A stretch of 64,000 nt of DNA, taken from contig NZ_MVDD01000001.1 in NCBI RefSeq assembly GCF_002843315.1, positions 1-64,000 on the forward strand. Reading direction: 5' to 3'. Source of the DNA: Labilibaculum filiforme. GTDB taxonomy: Bacteria > Bacteroidota > Bacteroidia > Bacteroidales > Marinifilaceae. Position numbers and translations under genes: made by a program. Below are positions 25,550 through 34,642 of this stretch, piece by piece. The stretch's first letter is position 1. Each line of letters begins with the position of its first letter. The notes under the pieces were generated by a model. That model did no database searches and was not told the DNA's origin. It was given only the letters and a program-made list of their open reading frames with translations.

Positions 25550-26515
25550 ATGAATTTTACAACTGAAGTTGAAGCTGCAAATGCCCTTCAGGCAGATTAC
25601 CAAAAGTTAACTGCTGAAATCAAGAAAAAAATTTACGGGCAAGATGATATTATCAAAAAAGTATTAATCTCCATTTTTAGTAATGGACATTGTTTGCTTG
25701 TTGGAGTTCCTGGCTTAGCAAAAACACTTCTGGTAAACACCATAGCACAGGTTCTCGATTTAAAATACCAACGAATTCAGTTTACACCCGATTTAATGCC
25801 ATCGGATATTATTGGAACCGAAATACTGAACAACGAGAGAAAATTCAATTTTATTCAAGGTCCTTTGTTTGCAAACATTCTGCTTGCTGATGAGATAAAT
25901 AGAACACCTCCTAAAACCCAATCAGCACTTTTGGAGGCGATGCAGGAAAAGATGGTAACGGTAAACGGTAAAACCTACCCGATTAAAAAGCCATTTTTTG
26001 TGCTTGCTACTCAAAATCCTATTGAACAAGAAGGAACCTATCCTCTTCCCGAAGCGCAGCTGGATCGATTCATGTTTAGTATCTATTTGGACTATCCAAA
26101 AATAGAAGACGAATTGGCAATTGTAGAAAATACAACTTCTGGCAAAGAAATTGTTCTTAATAAAATAATAACGGCTGAACAGATTCTGTATTATCAGAAA
26201 TTAATTGAGAAAGTACCAATTAATAGAAACGTATTAGAATATGCCGTTAATTTGGCCGCAAAAACACGACCAAATACCGAGCATTCACATTCCATGGCAA
26301 ACGAATACATTAATTGGGGTGCTGGTCCAAGAGCGTCGCAATATTTGGTGATAGGTGCTAAAACCAACGCATTACTATCTGGAAAATATTCTCCAGACAT
26401 TGAAGATGTAAAGGAAGTTGCAGTATCCATTCTTCGCCACAGAATCATGAAAAATTATAAAGCCGAAGCCGAAGGAATTAGTATTGAAAATATTATACAA
26501 GAACTATTAAAGTAA
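25550..26515 (+). CDS. MoxR-family AAA+ ATPase
   Basis: The 321-residue protein has Walker A GVPGLAKT (about residues 50-57), Walker B LLADEINRTPPKTQSALLEAMQE, sensor LATQNPIEQEGTYPLPEAQLDRF and the lid domain. MoxR ATPases act as chaperones that assemble or activate metalloprotein or surface complexes, normally with VWA-domain partners (BatA/B). No VWA or DUF58 gene is next to it; its neighbours are SurA and the OstA-like gene, with only 5 bases to the latter. Confidence 0.92.
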   Translation: MNFTTEVEAANALQADYQKLTAEIKKKIYGQDDIIKKVLISIFSNGHCLLVGVPGLAKTLLVNTIAQVLDLKYQRIQFTPDLMPSDIIGTEILNNERKFNFIQGPLFANILLADEINRTPPKTQSALLEAMQEKMVTVNGKTYPIKKPFFVLATQNPIEQEGTYPLPEAQLDRFMFSIYLDYPKIEDELAIVENTTSGKEIVLNKIITAEQILYYQKLIEKVPINRNVLEYAVNLAAKTRPNTEHSHSMANEYINWGAGPRASQYLVIGAKTNALLSGKYSPDIEDVKEVAVSILRHRIMKNYKAEAEGISIENIIQELLK

Positions 26516-26520
26516 AAAAA

Positions 26521-28101
26521 ATGCTTAGCACTGCTAACCGATATATCATTTTATTCTTAACCGGCATTTTTTGTCTGTTAAATCTTTCGGCTTCTGCTCA
26601 AAAGAAATCTAAAGTTCAGATCAGGAATTCAAATACTGCTGAATTTATAATGAATACTAATCCTGCAATAAATAAATTTTTAGGTGATGTTTTCATCACG
26701 CATGGCGATATAAAAATGTATTGCGACAGTGCATATCAAGTAAAAGAACTAAATACTCTGGAAGCATTTGGAAATGTGCATATTATTAATGCCGACACGG
26801 TTCATATTTATGGCGACTACCTAAAGTATTTTGGCAACACAAAATTCGCTGAATTAAGAAATAATGTGAAACTGCAAAATAAATCGGTTACCGTTACTAC
26901 TCATTTTCTTGATTTTGATATGAATGAAAGCGTTGGGTACTACTATAACGGTGGGAAAATTGTTGATGCTAAGAATGTATTAACAAGCGATATTGGAAGG
27001 TATTACACCAAGCAGGAATTACTATTTTTTAAAGATAGTGTTAAAGCTGTAACTACCGATTACACTTTGTATTCGGATACTTTAAAATACCACACAGTAA
27101 GCAAAGTTGCTTTTATTTTAGGACCAACTAAAATTGTTGGCGAAAAAGAAACCTTGTATTCCGAAAATGGTTGGTACAATACGCAATCCAATATCTCTCA
27201 ATTTTTTAAGAATACTACTCTTGACAGTAAATCGTATCAAATTAAAGGCGACAGCATTTACTTGGATCGAAACAACGAACTTGCTCGTATTTTTAAAAAT
27301 GTGGAATTGCGCGATACGGTGAATAATTTAATTTTGAAGGGAAATTACCTAGAAACTTTTAAAAATACAGAAGAAGCTCTCATGACTGATTCTGCTGTTT
27401 TTATTCAAATTACCGAAGGTGATTCATTATTTCTGCATTCTGATACCCTGAAAATTGAAAAAGACACCGCTAAATTTGAACGGATTAAAGCTTTTCACCA
27501 CGTGAAATTTTATCGTAAAGATATGCAGGGCATTTGCGATTCGATGGTTTACACCATGCAGGATTCTACCATTCGACTATTTAATAATCCGGTCCTATGG
27601 TCGCAGCAAAATCAAATGGTAGCAGATACTATTGGTATTCAAACAAAAAATGAAGCAATTCGTTACCTGCACTTTAGAGGATCGGCTTTTTTAACAGCAA
27701 AAGAAGACACCACCTTTTACAATCAGATAAAAGGACGGAATATGCTTGGCCACGTTAAAGAGAATAAGCTTTACAAACTTGATATTAGAGGAAATGGAGA
27801 AACGCTATATTACCCTGTTGATAAAAAAGTAATTATGGGAATGAACATTGCCAAGAGTAGTAACATCAATATTCTTATCGAAAATAATAAGATTGATAAA
27901 ATTATATTCCTGAAAAAGCCCGATGGCAATATGTATCCTCTTTTTGAAGTAAAAAAGGAAATGAAATTCCTGAAAGACTTTCAATGGCTTGATGAATATC
28001 AACCGAAATCGAAGGAGGATATATTTATCTGGAAACAGTATACTCCAATTAGAAAATTGAATACTTTGCAAAAAAAACCATTAAAAAAAGGGACTTTATA
28101 A
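26521..28101 (+). CDS. OstA-like (LptA/OstA-fold) secreted protein
   Basis: The 526-residue protein has a signal peptide (to about residue 27) and repeated OstA-type beta strands ('FLGDVFITHGDIKMYCDSAYQ', 'ALEAFGNVHIINADTVHIYGDYLKY', 'FILGPTKIVGEKETLYSENGWYN'). The repeats fit the LptA/LptD-N jellyroll that guides lipopolysaccharide across the periplasm; Bacteroidota OstA-like proteins are longer than E. coli LptA. It lacks the LptD barrel. Its position after SurA and MoxR suggests an outer-membrane biogenesis block. Confidence 0.82.
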   Translation: MLSTANRYIILFLTGIFCLLNLSASAQKKSKVQIRNSNTAEFIMNTNPAINKFLGDVFITHGDIKMYCDSAYQVKELNTLEAFGNVHIINADTVHIYGDYLKYFGNTKFAELRNNVKLQNKSVTVTTHFLDFDMNESVGYYYNGGKIVDAKNVLTSDIGRYYTKQELLFFKDSVKAVTTDYTLYSDTLKYHTVSKVAFILGPTKIVGEKETLYSENGWYNTQSNISQFFKNTTLDSKSYQIKGDSIYLDRNNELARIFKNVELRDTVNNLILKGNYLETFKNTEEALMTDSAVFIQITEGDSLFLHSDTLKIEKDTAKFERIKAFHHVKFYRKDMQGICDSMVYTMQDSTIRLFNNPVLWSQQNQMVADTIGIQTKNEAIRYLHFRGSAFLTAKEDTTFYNQIKGRNMLGHVKENKLYKLDIRGNGETLYYPVDKKVIMGMNIAKSSNINILIENNKIDKIIFLKKPDGNMYPLFEVKKEMKFLKDFQWLDEYQPKSKEDIFIWKQYTPIRKLNTLQKKPLKKGTL

Positions 28102-28113
28102 AGTCCCTTTTTT
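28084..28113. terminator. Bidirectional palindromic terminator containing the OstA-like stop codon
   Basis: A 30-base perfect palindrome: A6-GGGACTT, TATA, AAGTCCC-T6. The TAA stop of the plus-strand gene lies in its centre, and the minus-strand DUF2795 gene ends 8 bases beyond. It can terminate both convergent transcripts. Confidence 0.85.
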
Positions 28114-28120
28114 CTATATT

Positions 28121-28342
28121 TTAATATTCATCTTCGTTGAATAGGAAATCTCCTTTGCTTGGATAATCTGGCCAGATATCTTCAATACTTTCGAAAATTT
28201 CACCTTCTTCTTCAATTTCCTGCAAGTTTTCAATTACTTCCAACGGAGCTCCAGAACGAATTCCATAATCAATTAACTCATCCTTTGAAGCAGGCCATGG
28301 TGCATCCTCTAATTTAGTTGCTAATTCAAGTGTCCAGTACAT
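28121..28342 (-). CDS. DUF2795-domain protein
   Basis: A 73-residue acidic protein beginning MYWTLELATKLEDAPWPASKDELIDYGIRSGAP, the typical DUF2795 pattern ('L...L.D.PYP.sK.eLi.yA...gap..vi..L..l'). The domain is small and helical; function is unknown. It is convergent with the OstA-like gene and shares its terminator region. Confidence 0.8.
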   Translation of the reverse strand: MYWTLELATKLEDAPWPASKDELIDYGIRSGAPLEVIENLQEIEEEGEIFESIEDIWPDYPSKGDFLFNEDEY

Positions 28343-28403
28343 ATATCTAATATTATTTTAATGATCCTTAATTATTCTGCGAATATAATTTTTTTTTTTG
28401 AAT

Positions 28404-28964
28404 TTACAAGTCCGTCTTCCATTTTATTTCATCAGCCCCAACATCCAGCAAAACCTTACGAGACAGCACAAATAAATAATCCGAAAGTCGATTTAAATAC
28501 TTCAATAAGAGAGGATTTACATCTACATCACTTGATAATTGATTAGCCCTACGCTCCGCTCTTCGACAAACAGTTCTGGCAACGTGGCAAAAACCATTGG
28601 CCACACTACCTCCGGGCAGTACAAAGTTATTGAGTTCAGGTAGCTCTTCATCCATTCGATCCATCTCTTTTTCCAATAAAAGAATATCTTCTTCAAGAAT
28701 TGGTAACTTTCCTTTCAAATCAGATTTTTCATCATCAGTTGCCAGTCTGGAACCTATCAGAAACAATTTATTTTGAATCACCAACAAAATTTCTTTTGAT
28801 TTTGCTTCAATTTCGTGCGAACGAATTAATCCAATATAAGAATTTAGTTCGTCAACCGTTCCATAAGCTTCTAATCGTAAATGAAACTTTGGAACTCTTG
28901 TTCCACCAATCAATCCTGTGGTTCCGGCATCGCCGGTTTTTGTATATACTTTAAATTTAGTCAT
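28404..28964 (-). CDS. Cob(I)yrinic acid a,c-diamide adenosyltransferase, PduO/MMAB type
   Basis: The 186-residue protein has the signature VYTKTGDAGTTGLIGGTRVPK (residues 6-26) that binds ATP, then DELNSYIGL and CRRAERR...LNRLSDYLFVLSR in the C-terminal half. It transfers the adenosyl group of ATP to the cobalt of corrinoids, giving adenosylcobalamin. No other cobalamin genes or riboswitch are seen nearby, so it may serve salvage. Confidence 0.9.
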   Translation of the reverse strand: MTKFKVYTKTGDAGTTGLIGGTRVPKFHLRLEAYGTVDELNSYIGLIRSHEIEAKSKEILLVIQNKLFLIGSRLATDDEKSDLKGKLPILEEDILLLEKEMDRMDEELPELNNFVLPGGSVANGFCHVARTVCRRAERRANQLSSDVDVNPLLLKYLNRLSDYLFVLSRKVLLDVGADEIKWKTDL

Positions 28965-29060
28965 TTTGTATTTTTTAATTGGCTCTCGATTTCTACAATA
29001 TTTTTATCGTTATTCGTAGCGCTTCTACAAAGATAAAATTTCGTAGAAATATTGCAATAG

Positions 29061-29828
29061 TTAAAATCGATGCTTTCTTACATAATCCTGTTTCTGCATT
29101 CCCTCCCTCGAAATCAATATTCCCAAATAAAATAAATCAAGACTTACCGAAATTCGCTCTAACTTCTTCATTTGCCTCCAAAACTGGTTAATAGCATCGT
29201 TTTTATGCGGATTTTGAACCACCACCATACATTTACCGGCCAACAAATGTTCATAATTTTGCAAAAAATCAGATAGTATTTCACTACTTGTGTTTTCAGA
29301 AAAAACCAGGAAATCAAAATTTGGATTCTCCTTCAAAATCTCCTGATAATCGAAGTTCTTGAGATTCCGAAATTCCATATAATTCTGAAAAAGATCATCC
29401 GAATAAGTAGCAAATACATCTCCCCGATCCAGACATGCTATCTCTTTTCGAGAATCGAGTTTTGCCATATAAACGATTGACAATCCAATTCCACCACCAC
29501 AATAGGCAGCTTTTTTAGCTTGCCAAAAATTCATTAAACGAAACAACAAACGATCCAAACCCTCGGTCGATTTTACAATTTGAATTTCCTCTTTGTACTT
29601 CTTTATTAAAGATTTCTCAACTTCATTATTTTCCAATTTATTTTTTAATGCGTTGGCAATGATTTTTCGATAGGGAAACAATTGACCGAATGCATAATAG
29701 GTTAATTTTGCCTCGATTACATTCACAATTAGGTGAAAAGTAAAAGGCGAATGTACCCCAAAGCCTTTGCGACGAAATGCCTTTAAGCGATATAAACGTT
29801 TTTTTAATTTGTAGTGGATTCGACCCAT
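29061..29828 (-). CDS. Class I SAM-dependent methyltransferase-like protein ('GVHSPF' family)
   Basis: The 255-residue protein begins with a basic stretch and the Bacteroidota motif GFGVHSPFTFHLIVNVIE (about residues 22-40), followed by a Rossmann-like region (AAYCGGGIGLSIVYMAKLDS, about 130-150; FDFLVFSENTSSEI). The GxGxG-like loop CGGGIG suggests a methyltransferase fold. The substrate is unknown. It is separated from the adenosyltransferase gene by about 95 bases. Confidence 0.6.
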   Translation of the reverse strand: MGRIHYKLKKRLYRLKAFRRKGFGVHSPFTFHLIVNVIEAKLTYYAFGQLFPYRKIIANALKNKLENNEVEKSLIKKYKEEIQIVKSTEGLDRLLFRLMNFWQAKKAAYCGGGIGLSIVYMAKLDSRKEIACLDRGDVFATYSDDLFQNYMEFRNLKNFDYQEILKENPNFDFLVFSENTSSEILSDFLQNYEHLLAGKCMVVVQNPHKNDAINQFWRQMKKLERISVSLDLFYLGILISREGMQKQDYVRKHRF

Positions 29829-30062
29829 ATTTAGAATAAAGTAGAAATGGCGAATTTACTCGTAAATTTGAATTTCTTCAAATTCTTTCGCCAAGATATC
29901 ACTTGTTACAAACATTATCTAATTAAGATTAAACATTCATTTCTTTAAAATAAAAGTTTTTCAATTTACTTTTGTTACTACTTTTAGATTTTTAAAATGT
30001 TTTTTTCACAAAAGGAGATAGTTTTTTATCTTTTCCTTTTAAATAGAATTAGAATCCTTAGA

Positions 30063-32168
30063 ATGTCAGAATTAGCTGGACTCGACATAAAATTTTTAGC
30101 CGGAGTTGGTCCCAAACGGGCCTCCATCCTTAATCAGGAATTATCGATTTATAGTTACGAAGATTTACTGTATCATTTTCCCTACAAATATATCGACAGA
30201 ACCAAGTTCTACGAAATTAGCGAAATACACTCCAAACTACCATACATTCAGGTAAAAGGAGAAATAATTAGCATTGAGGTAATTGGAGAAAAAAGACAAC
30301 AACGACTAGTCGCTAATTTTACCGATGGTAAAGGAGTTATGGAACTAGTCTGGTTCAAAGGAATTAAATACATTAAAGCAAGCCTTAAACCAAAAACGGA
30401 ATATATAGTTTTTGGGAAACCTTCCGAGTTTAATCGGAAAATAAATGTGGTTCATCCGGAACTCGAAGAGAATGAATCCAGAAATGGCAAATTGAATGCT
30501 TCCCTGCAAGCTTTTTATCTAACTACCGAAAAGATGAAAAGCAGTTTCCTTAATTCGAAAGCCATTCATAAACTTCAGGAAAATGCCCTGCAATCTTTAA
30601 ACGGGAAAATACCAGAAACACTTCCTGCAAGTCTAACCAGTAAATTAGGATTAATAAATCTTCATGAAGCACTTATGCAGATTCATTTTCCTAGTAATAC
30701 CGAAATCTTAAAAAAAGCAACCTACCGCCTAAAATTTGAAGAACTGTTTTACATTCAACTTAACATTCTTAAAATGAAGATGAAGCGCAAAGTGCTTTAT
30801 CGTGGTCATCAATTCACTAAAATAGGAGAAAACTTTAACCAGTTTTTCCAAAACAACCTGCCTTTCGAGCTCACCGACGCTCAAAAAAGAGTGGTAAAAG
30901 AAATTAGAAAAGATGTAGGTTCGGGAAAACAAATGAATCGACTCCTACAAGGAGATGTGGGGAGCGGAAAAACAATGGTTGGGTTGATGTGCATGCTTAT
31001 AGGACTGGACAATGGCTGTCAATCCTGCTTAATGGCTCCAACAGAGATATTGGCAAACCAACACATGGAATCAATCTGTGAATTTCTAGAAGGGCTGCAT
31101 ATTAAAGTTGCTTTGCTTACCGGATCAACCAAGCAAAAAGATCGAAAAATAATTCATGAACAATTATTGAGTGGTGAATTGCAAATTTTAATTGGAACAC
31201 ATGCACTTTTAGAAGATATTGTACAGTTCAAAAACCTAGGATTGGTAATAATTGACGAACAACATCGATTTGGAGTTGCTCAACGGGCTCGTTTGTGGAA
31301 AAAAAATAACATTCCTCCACATATTCTTGTAATGACTGCAACACCTATTCCCAGAACACTTGCCATGACCCTTTACGGGGATTTGGAAGTTTCTGTAATA
31401 GACGAACTGCCTCCGGGAAGAAAACCGATACAAACGGTTCATTACTTCGAGAAAAGAAGAAAACAGGTATACGATTTCATGAAAAAACAGATTGATTTAG
31501 GTCGACAAATTTACTTAGTTTATCCAATGATTAAAGAATCTGAAAAAATGGATTATAAAAATCTGGAAGAAGGATACGAGAGTGTTTCCCATTATTTCCC
31601 CACCGAAAAATATGGCATTAGTATGGTGCATGGAAAAATGAAACCAGCCGAAAAAGACGCCGAAATGCAACGTTTTGCAAAAGGAGAAACGCAAATAATG
31701 GTGGCAACAACAGTAATCGAAGTTGGTGTTAACATCCCCAATGCTTCGGTAATGATTATTGAAAGTACCGAACGCTTTGGCTTATCTCAACTTCATCAGC
31801 TTCGAGGTAGAGTTGGTCGTGGAGCCGAACAATCGTACTGCATTCTTATGTCGTCTTATAAAATTTCCAACGAATCGCGAAAGCGAATTGAAACCATGGT
31901 GCGCACCAACGATGGTTTTGAAATTGCCGAAGTGGATTTAAAACTTCGAGGTCCTGGAGATATTGAGGGAACGCAACAAAGTGGTATTTCTTACGACTTA
32001 AAAATAGCCAACCTTGGTAAAGACGGACAATTACTAAAATATGCAAGAGATGTAGCCCAGGAAATACTCGATAAAGATCCCTTGCTGGAGAAGGAAGAAA
32101 ACTTTATACTAGCAAAACAGGTTAAACGACTTAGTAAAACCAAAATAAATTGGAGTGTAATTAGTTAA
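30063..32168 (+). CDS. recG: ATP-dependent DNA helicase RecG
   Basis: I place the start at the ATG of 30063 (MSELAGLDIKFLAGVGPKRAS), because the 22 in-frame codons before it (from 29997) do not match the family. The resulting 701-residue protein has the N-terminal wedge/OB domain (about 50-150), Walker A LLQGDVGSGKTMV (about 297), DEQHRFGVAQR, TATPIPRTLAM, and the C-terminal motifs VEVGVNIPNAS and QLRGRVGRG. RecG reverses stalled replication forks and processes Holliday junctions. Length is normal. Confidence 0.93.
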   Translation: MSELAGLDIKFLAGVGPKRASILNQELSIYSYEDLLYHFPYKYIDRTKFYEISEIHSKLPYIQVKGEIISIEVIGEKRQQRLVANFTDGKGVMELVWFKGIKYIKASLKPKTEYIVFGKPSEFNRKINVVHPELEENESRNGKLNASLQAFYLTTEKMKSSFLNSKAIHKLQENALQSLNGKIPETLPASLTSKLGLINLHEALMQIHFPSNTEILKKATYRLKFEELFYIQLNILKMKMKRKVLYRGHQFTKIGENFNQFFQNNLPFELTDAQKRVVKEIRKDVGSGKQMNRLLQGDVGSGKTMVGLMCMLIGLDNGCQSCLMAPTEILANQHMESICEFLEGLHIKVALLTGSTKQKDRKIIHEQLLSGELQILIGTHALLEDIVQFKNLGLVIIDEQHRFGVAQRARLWKKNNIPPHILVMTATPIPRTLAMTLYGDLEVSVIDELPPGRKPIQTVHYFEKRRKQVYDFMKKQIDLGRQIYLVYPMIKESEKMDYKNLEEGYESVSHYFPTEKYGISMVHGKMKPAEKDAEMQRFAKGETQIMVATTVIEVGVNIPNASVMIIESTERFGLSQLHQLRGRVGRGAEQSYCILMSSYKISNESRKRIETMVRTNDGFEIAEVDLKLRGPGDIEGTQQSGISYDLKIANLGKDGQLLKYARDVAQEILDKDPLLEKEENFILAKQVKRLSKTKINWSVIS

Positions 32169-32230
32169 ATCCAACTCGTAACAGCTAAGAAACCAAACCA
32201 GCCTGCTTTTTCACTTGTAACCAATAAGCA

Positions 32231-32267
32231 AAAAAAAACAGCGAAAACCAAGGTGTGTTTCGCTGTT
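32231..32267. terminator. Terminator between recG and the VirK-like gene
   Basis: AACAGCGAAA and TTTCGCTGTT pair perfectly over 10 positions. On the minus strand the stem is followed by nine T residues, serving the VirK-like gene; the plus strand may also stop recG transcription. Confidence 0.75.
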
Positions 32268-32288
32268 AGTAACTTTATTATTAAAAGC

Positions 32289-32759
32289 TTATTCTACTGC
32301 AAAAAAATGAGCCGCTCCCACTTCCCCTTTATTTATTTCTGTAAAAAAGTTCTCGCTCATCGTCTCCTCATGACTTACTGAATCGACATAATTAGCAGTA
32401 ATCTTTACTTTACCATTTTCTTTCACCTTAATTTTCACATAATTGTACACATAGCCATCGCCTAAAGGATTCGCAATTAGCTTGGATGTAGAACTCACAA
32501 CAAAAGCTTCCAGGTTTCGAATTGATCCTTTCGCAAAAAATTCCCAAGTCTCAAAATTCATTCCACCTACGGCATCCACACTTTTATCCTCAATTTCGTT
32601 GTCGCTTATTAACTGACAATCTTTATAATAAAAAACCGCTTTAACTGTTTTGCCCTCTTTTAAAGCATCCATTAACTGTTCAAAAGATTCTAACTTTTGA
32701 GTTTTTGCCATTAATAAAGCTGGCATCAACAAAAATGCCACTAATAAAAATTTCTTCAT
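32289..32759 (-). CDS. VirK-like secreted protein
   Basis: A 156-residue protein with a signal peptide (residues 1-18, MKKFLLVAFLLMPALLMA), followed by a single domain (LESFEQLMDALKEGKTVKAVFYYKDCQL ... SENFFTEINKGEVGAAHFFAVE) that resembles the VirK family of periplasmic proteins. The family has no known biochemical activity. It has its own terminator and a long region (over 500 bases) upstream, opposite the rnf operon. Confidence 0.65.
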   Translation of the reverse strand: MKKFLLVAFLLMPALLMAKTQKLESFEQLMDALKEGKTVKAVFYYKDCQLISDNEIEDKSVDAVGGMNFETWEFFAKGSIRNLEAFVVSSTSKLIANPLGDGYVYNYVKIKVKENGKVKITANYVDSVSHEETMSENFFTEINKGEVGAAHFFAVE

Positions 32760-33151
32760 GAGTCTGTTTTTAAAATTAAACTATTAAAGTAAGAATCTTT
32801 TTGCCAGACTGCTTTACCTCTTCCCGTATTATTTTTTCTGTAATAATGCATAAAATACAAACAAACATTCTATCAGATATTTACGAAACAAACATTCCTG
32901 CACAGAAAAACATGGAACCGAAGCTAATTTTAATCGAGGAAATAGATCTACCTTATTCATACTAAATCTAAATTACTACGATTGCAAAACAGAGTCAAAT
33001 TACCGATTTTTTTCGATAATAGCTGAAACTAACTGTATTCAACAGAGATACAAGAAAAATTGTAATCTCTAGTTTACAAAAGTAGGGAAGTCGCTCTATT
33101 TAAACACACTATAAATTGACTTTTACCAGAATCGAATGTGTTCTAAAGTGT
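32760..33151. other. AT-rich intergenic stretch between the VirK-like gene and the rnf promoter
   Basis: No recognisable gene is present. The only frame of note is a 39-codon ATG-to-TAA frame at 32846-32965 on the plus strand (begins MHKIQTNILSDIYETNIPAQ). It has no similarity I recognise and no ribosome-binding site, so I do not call it. The stretch presumably holds the divergent promoters. Confidence 0.4.
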
Positions 33152-33159
33152 TATTTTTG
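33152..33159 (+). promoter_or_regulatory. Putative -7 promoter element of the rnf operon
   Basis: TATTTTTG is an exact match to the Bacteroidota -7 consensus TAnnTTTG, located 119 bases before the first start codon. No convincing -33 TTTG sits at the standard spacing. Confidence 0.4.
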
Positions 33160-33277
33160 TTGCGGTGTGTTAAACAACGCTTCTTACTACTATCATGATT
33201 AAGTGAGTGTTACAGGAATAAAGCCCAATTGCTTTCGAAAGTTTTTTCACATTTTAACAAAAAAAGGGAAAAGTAAT

Positions 33278-33706
33278 ATGCAAGATCCCAAAAAGATTGA
33301 TCACGAGGGGACTATCCTTGAAATAAAGGATAGTAAGATTACGGTAGGCATTATAAATGTATCTGCCTGTGCAGCTTGTCATGCAAAAGGTGCTTGCACC
33401 ATGTCTGACATGCAAGAAAAGTCGATTGATGTTATTGACTACAGTAATAAATTTACTATTGGCGAAAAGGTTAACCTTAGCTATCGCGAATCCTTAGGAT
33501 GGTTAGCTATGTTTATTGCTTATGTGTTACCATTTATTTTGGTAGTACTTGCCCTGATTATTGCCACAGCCTTCACCAATAACGAATTAATAAGCGGGAT
33601 ATCGGCATTAGCCATATTACTTCCCTACTATATAATACTGTCCTTTTTTAAAGGCCGTTTTAAGAAAACTTTTTCATTTACAATCGAGAAAATCGTAAAC
33701 ATTTAA
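33278..33706 (+). CDS. rseC: RseC-like membrane protein (SoxR-reducing system family)
   Basis: I use the ATG at 33278 (MQDPKKIDHEGTILEI), since the extra 25 codons from 33203 are not family-like. The 142-residue protein has a cysteine cluster CAACHAKGAC near residue 31-40, a beta-rich N-terminal domain, then two membrane helices (LGWLAMFIAYVLPFILVVLALIIA and the next). RseC proteins are encoded with Rnf and help reduce SoxR's iron-sulfur cluster in E. coli; in Bacteroidota they precede rnfB without a soxR partner. It is 3 bases upstream of rnfB. Confidence 0.82.
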   Translation: MQDPKKIDHEGTILEIKDSKITVGIINVSACAACHAKGACTMSDMQEKSIDVIDYSNKFTIGEKVNLSYRESLGWLAMFIAYVLPFILVVLALIIATAFTNNELISGISALAILLPYYIILSFFKGRFKKTFSFTIEKIVNI

Positions 33707-33709
33707 ACT

Positions 33710-34627
33710 ATGAGCATTATAGTTATCACTATTCTGGCTTTGTGTGCTATTGGAGTAACAGCAGCTATTATTCTATATTTTGTAGCGCAAAAATTCAAAG
33801 TGTATGAAGATCCTCGTATCGACGAGGTAGAAGAGGTATTACCTGCCGCAAATTGTGGTGGTTGTGGTTATCCTGGATGTAGAGGTTTTGCCGAAGCATT
33901 GGTAAAAGCCGATGACATTTCAAAAATGAACTGCCCTGTTGGCGGAGCTACTGTTATGTCGCAGGTTGCATCTATTCTTGGTCACGAAATTAGTGCTGCC
34001 GAACCAACGGTTGCAGTAGTTCGTTGTAACGGAACTTGCGAAAACCGTCCTAAAACCAATCAGTACGATGGCGCAGCATCTTGTACCATTGCAGCCACTC
34101 TTTATAGTGGCGAAACTGGTTGCCAATATGGCTGTTTAGGTTTAGGCGAGTGTGTTGAGGCATGTAATTTCGATGCCATGTATATGGATAAAGAAACAGG
34201 TCTTCCGGTAATCATTGAAGACAAATGTGTTTCTTGTGGTGCATGTGTAAAAGCTTGTCCAAACAACATTATCGAGCTTCGAAATAAAGGTCCAAAAAGT
34301 CGAAGAATCTTTGTGTCTTGTGTAAACAAAGACAAAGGTGCGGTTGCTAAAAAAGCATGCGACGTTGCTTGTATTGGCTGTGGTAAATGTGTAAAGGAAT
34401 GTCCTTTCGGTGCAATTACTTTGGAAAACAATCTTGCCTACATCGATTACACTAAATGTAAACTTTGTAGAAAATGTGTAGTGGTTTGTCCAACACATGC
34501 AATTCACGAGTTGAATTTTCCACCTCGAAAAGAAAAACCTGCCGATAAGCCAAGTGCTGAAGCAAAAGCAGAAGAGGCTCCAAAAGCGAAGCCAACTGCA
34601 AATGACGAAACAACTGAGAACAAATAA
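33710..34627 (+). CDS. rnfB: Rnf complex subunit B (iron-sulfur protein)
   Basis: The 305-residue protein has an N-terminal membrane anchor, the 4Fe-4S motif NCGGCGYPGCRGFAEAL (about residues 46-62), then two pairs of ferredoxin-like CxxCxxCxxxCP clusters (CVSCGACVKACP, CIGCGKCVKECP, CKLCRKCVVVCP). RnfB takes electrons from ferredoxin and passes them into the membrane complex. The C-terminal 40 residues are Lys/Glu/Pro-rich. It lies in the operon rseC-rnfBCDGEA. Confidence 0.95.
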   Translation: MSIIVITILALCAIGVTAAIILYFVAQKFKVYEDPRIDEVEEVLPAANCGGCGYPGCRGFAEALVKADDISKMNCPVGGATVMSQVASILGHEISAAEPTVAVVRCNGTCENRPKTNQYDGAASCTIAATLYSGETGCQYGCLGLGECVEACNFDAMYMDKETGLPVIIEDKCVSCGACVKACPNNIIELRNKGPKSRRIFVSCVNKDKGAVAKKACDVACIGCGKCVKECPFGAITLENNLAYIDYTKCKLCRKCVVVCPTHAIHELNFPPRKEKPADKPSAEAKAEEAPKAKPTANDETTENK

Positions 34628-34629
34628 AT

Positions 34630-34635
34630 AGGAGG
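34630..34635 (+). promoter_or_regulatory. Strong Shine-Dalgarno site of rnfC
   Basis: AGGAGG lies 7 bases before the GTG start of rnfC. Such a perfect site is unusual for Bacteroidota and supports the GTG as the true start. Confidence 0.6.
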
Positions 34636-34642
34636 ATCATCA

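Noticed and set aside
28361-28404. Cobalamin riboswitch near the adenosyltransferase gene
   Set aside because: I found no B12-box-like sequence or multi-stem leader; the region upstream of 28964 is short and AT-rich.
32846-32965. A 39-codon frame in the VirK/rnf intergenic region
   Set aside because: Short frames are common in AT-rich DNA; it has no family, signal or ribosome-binding support.
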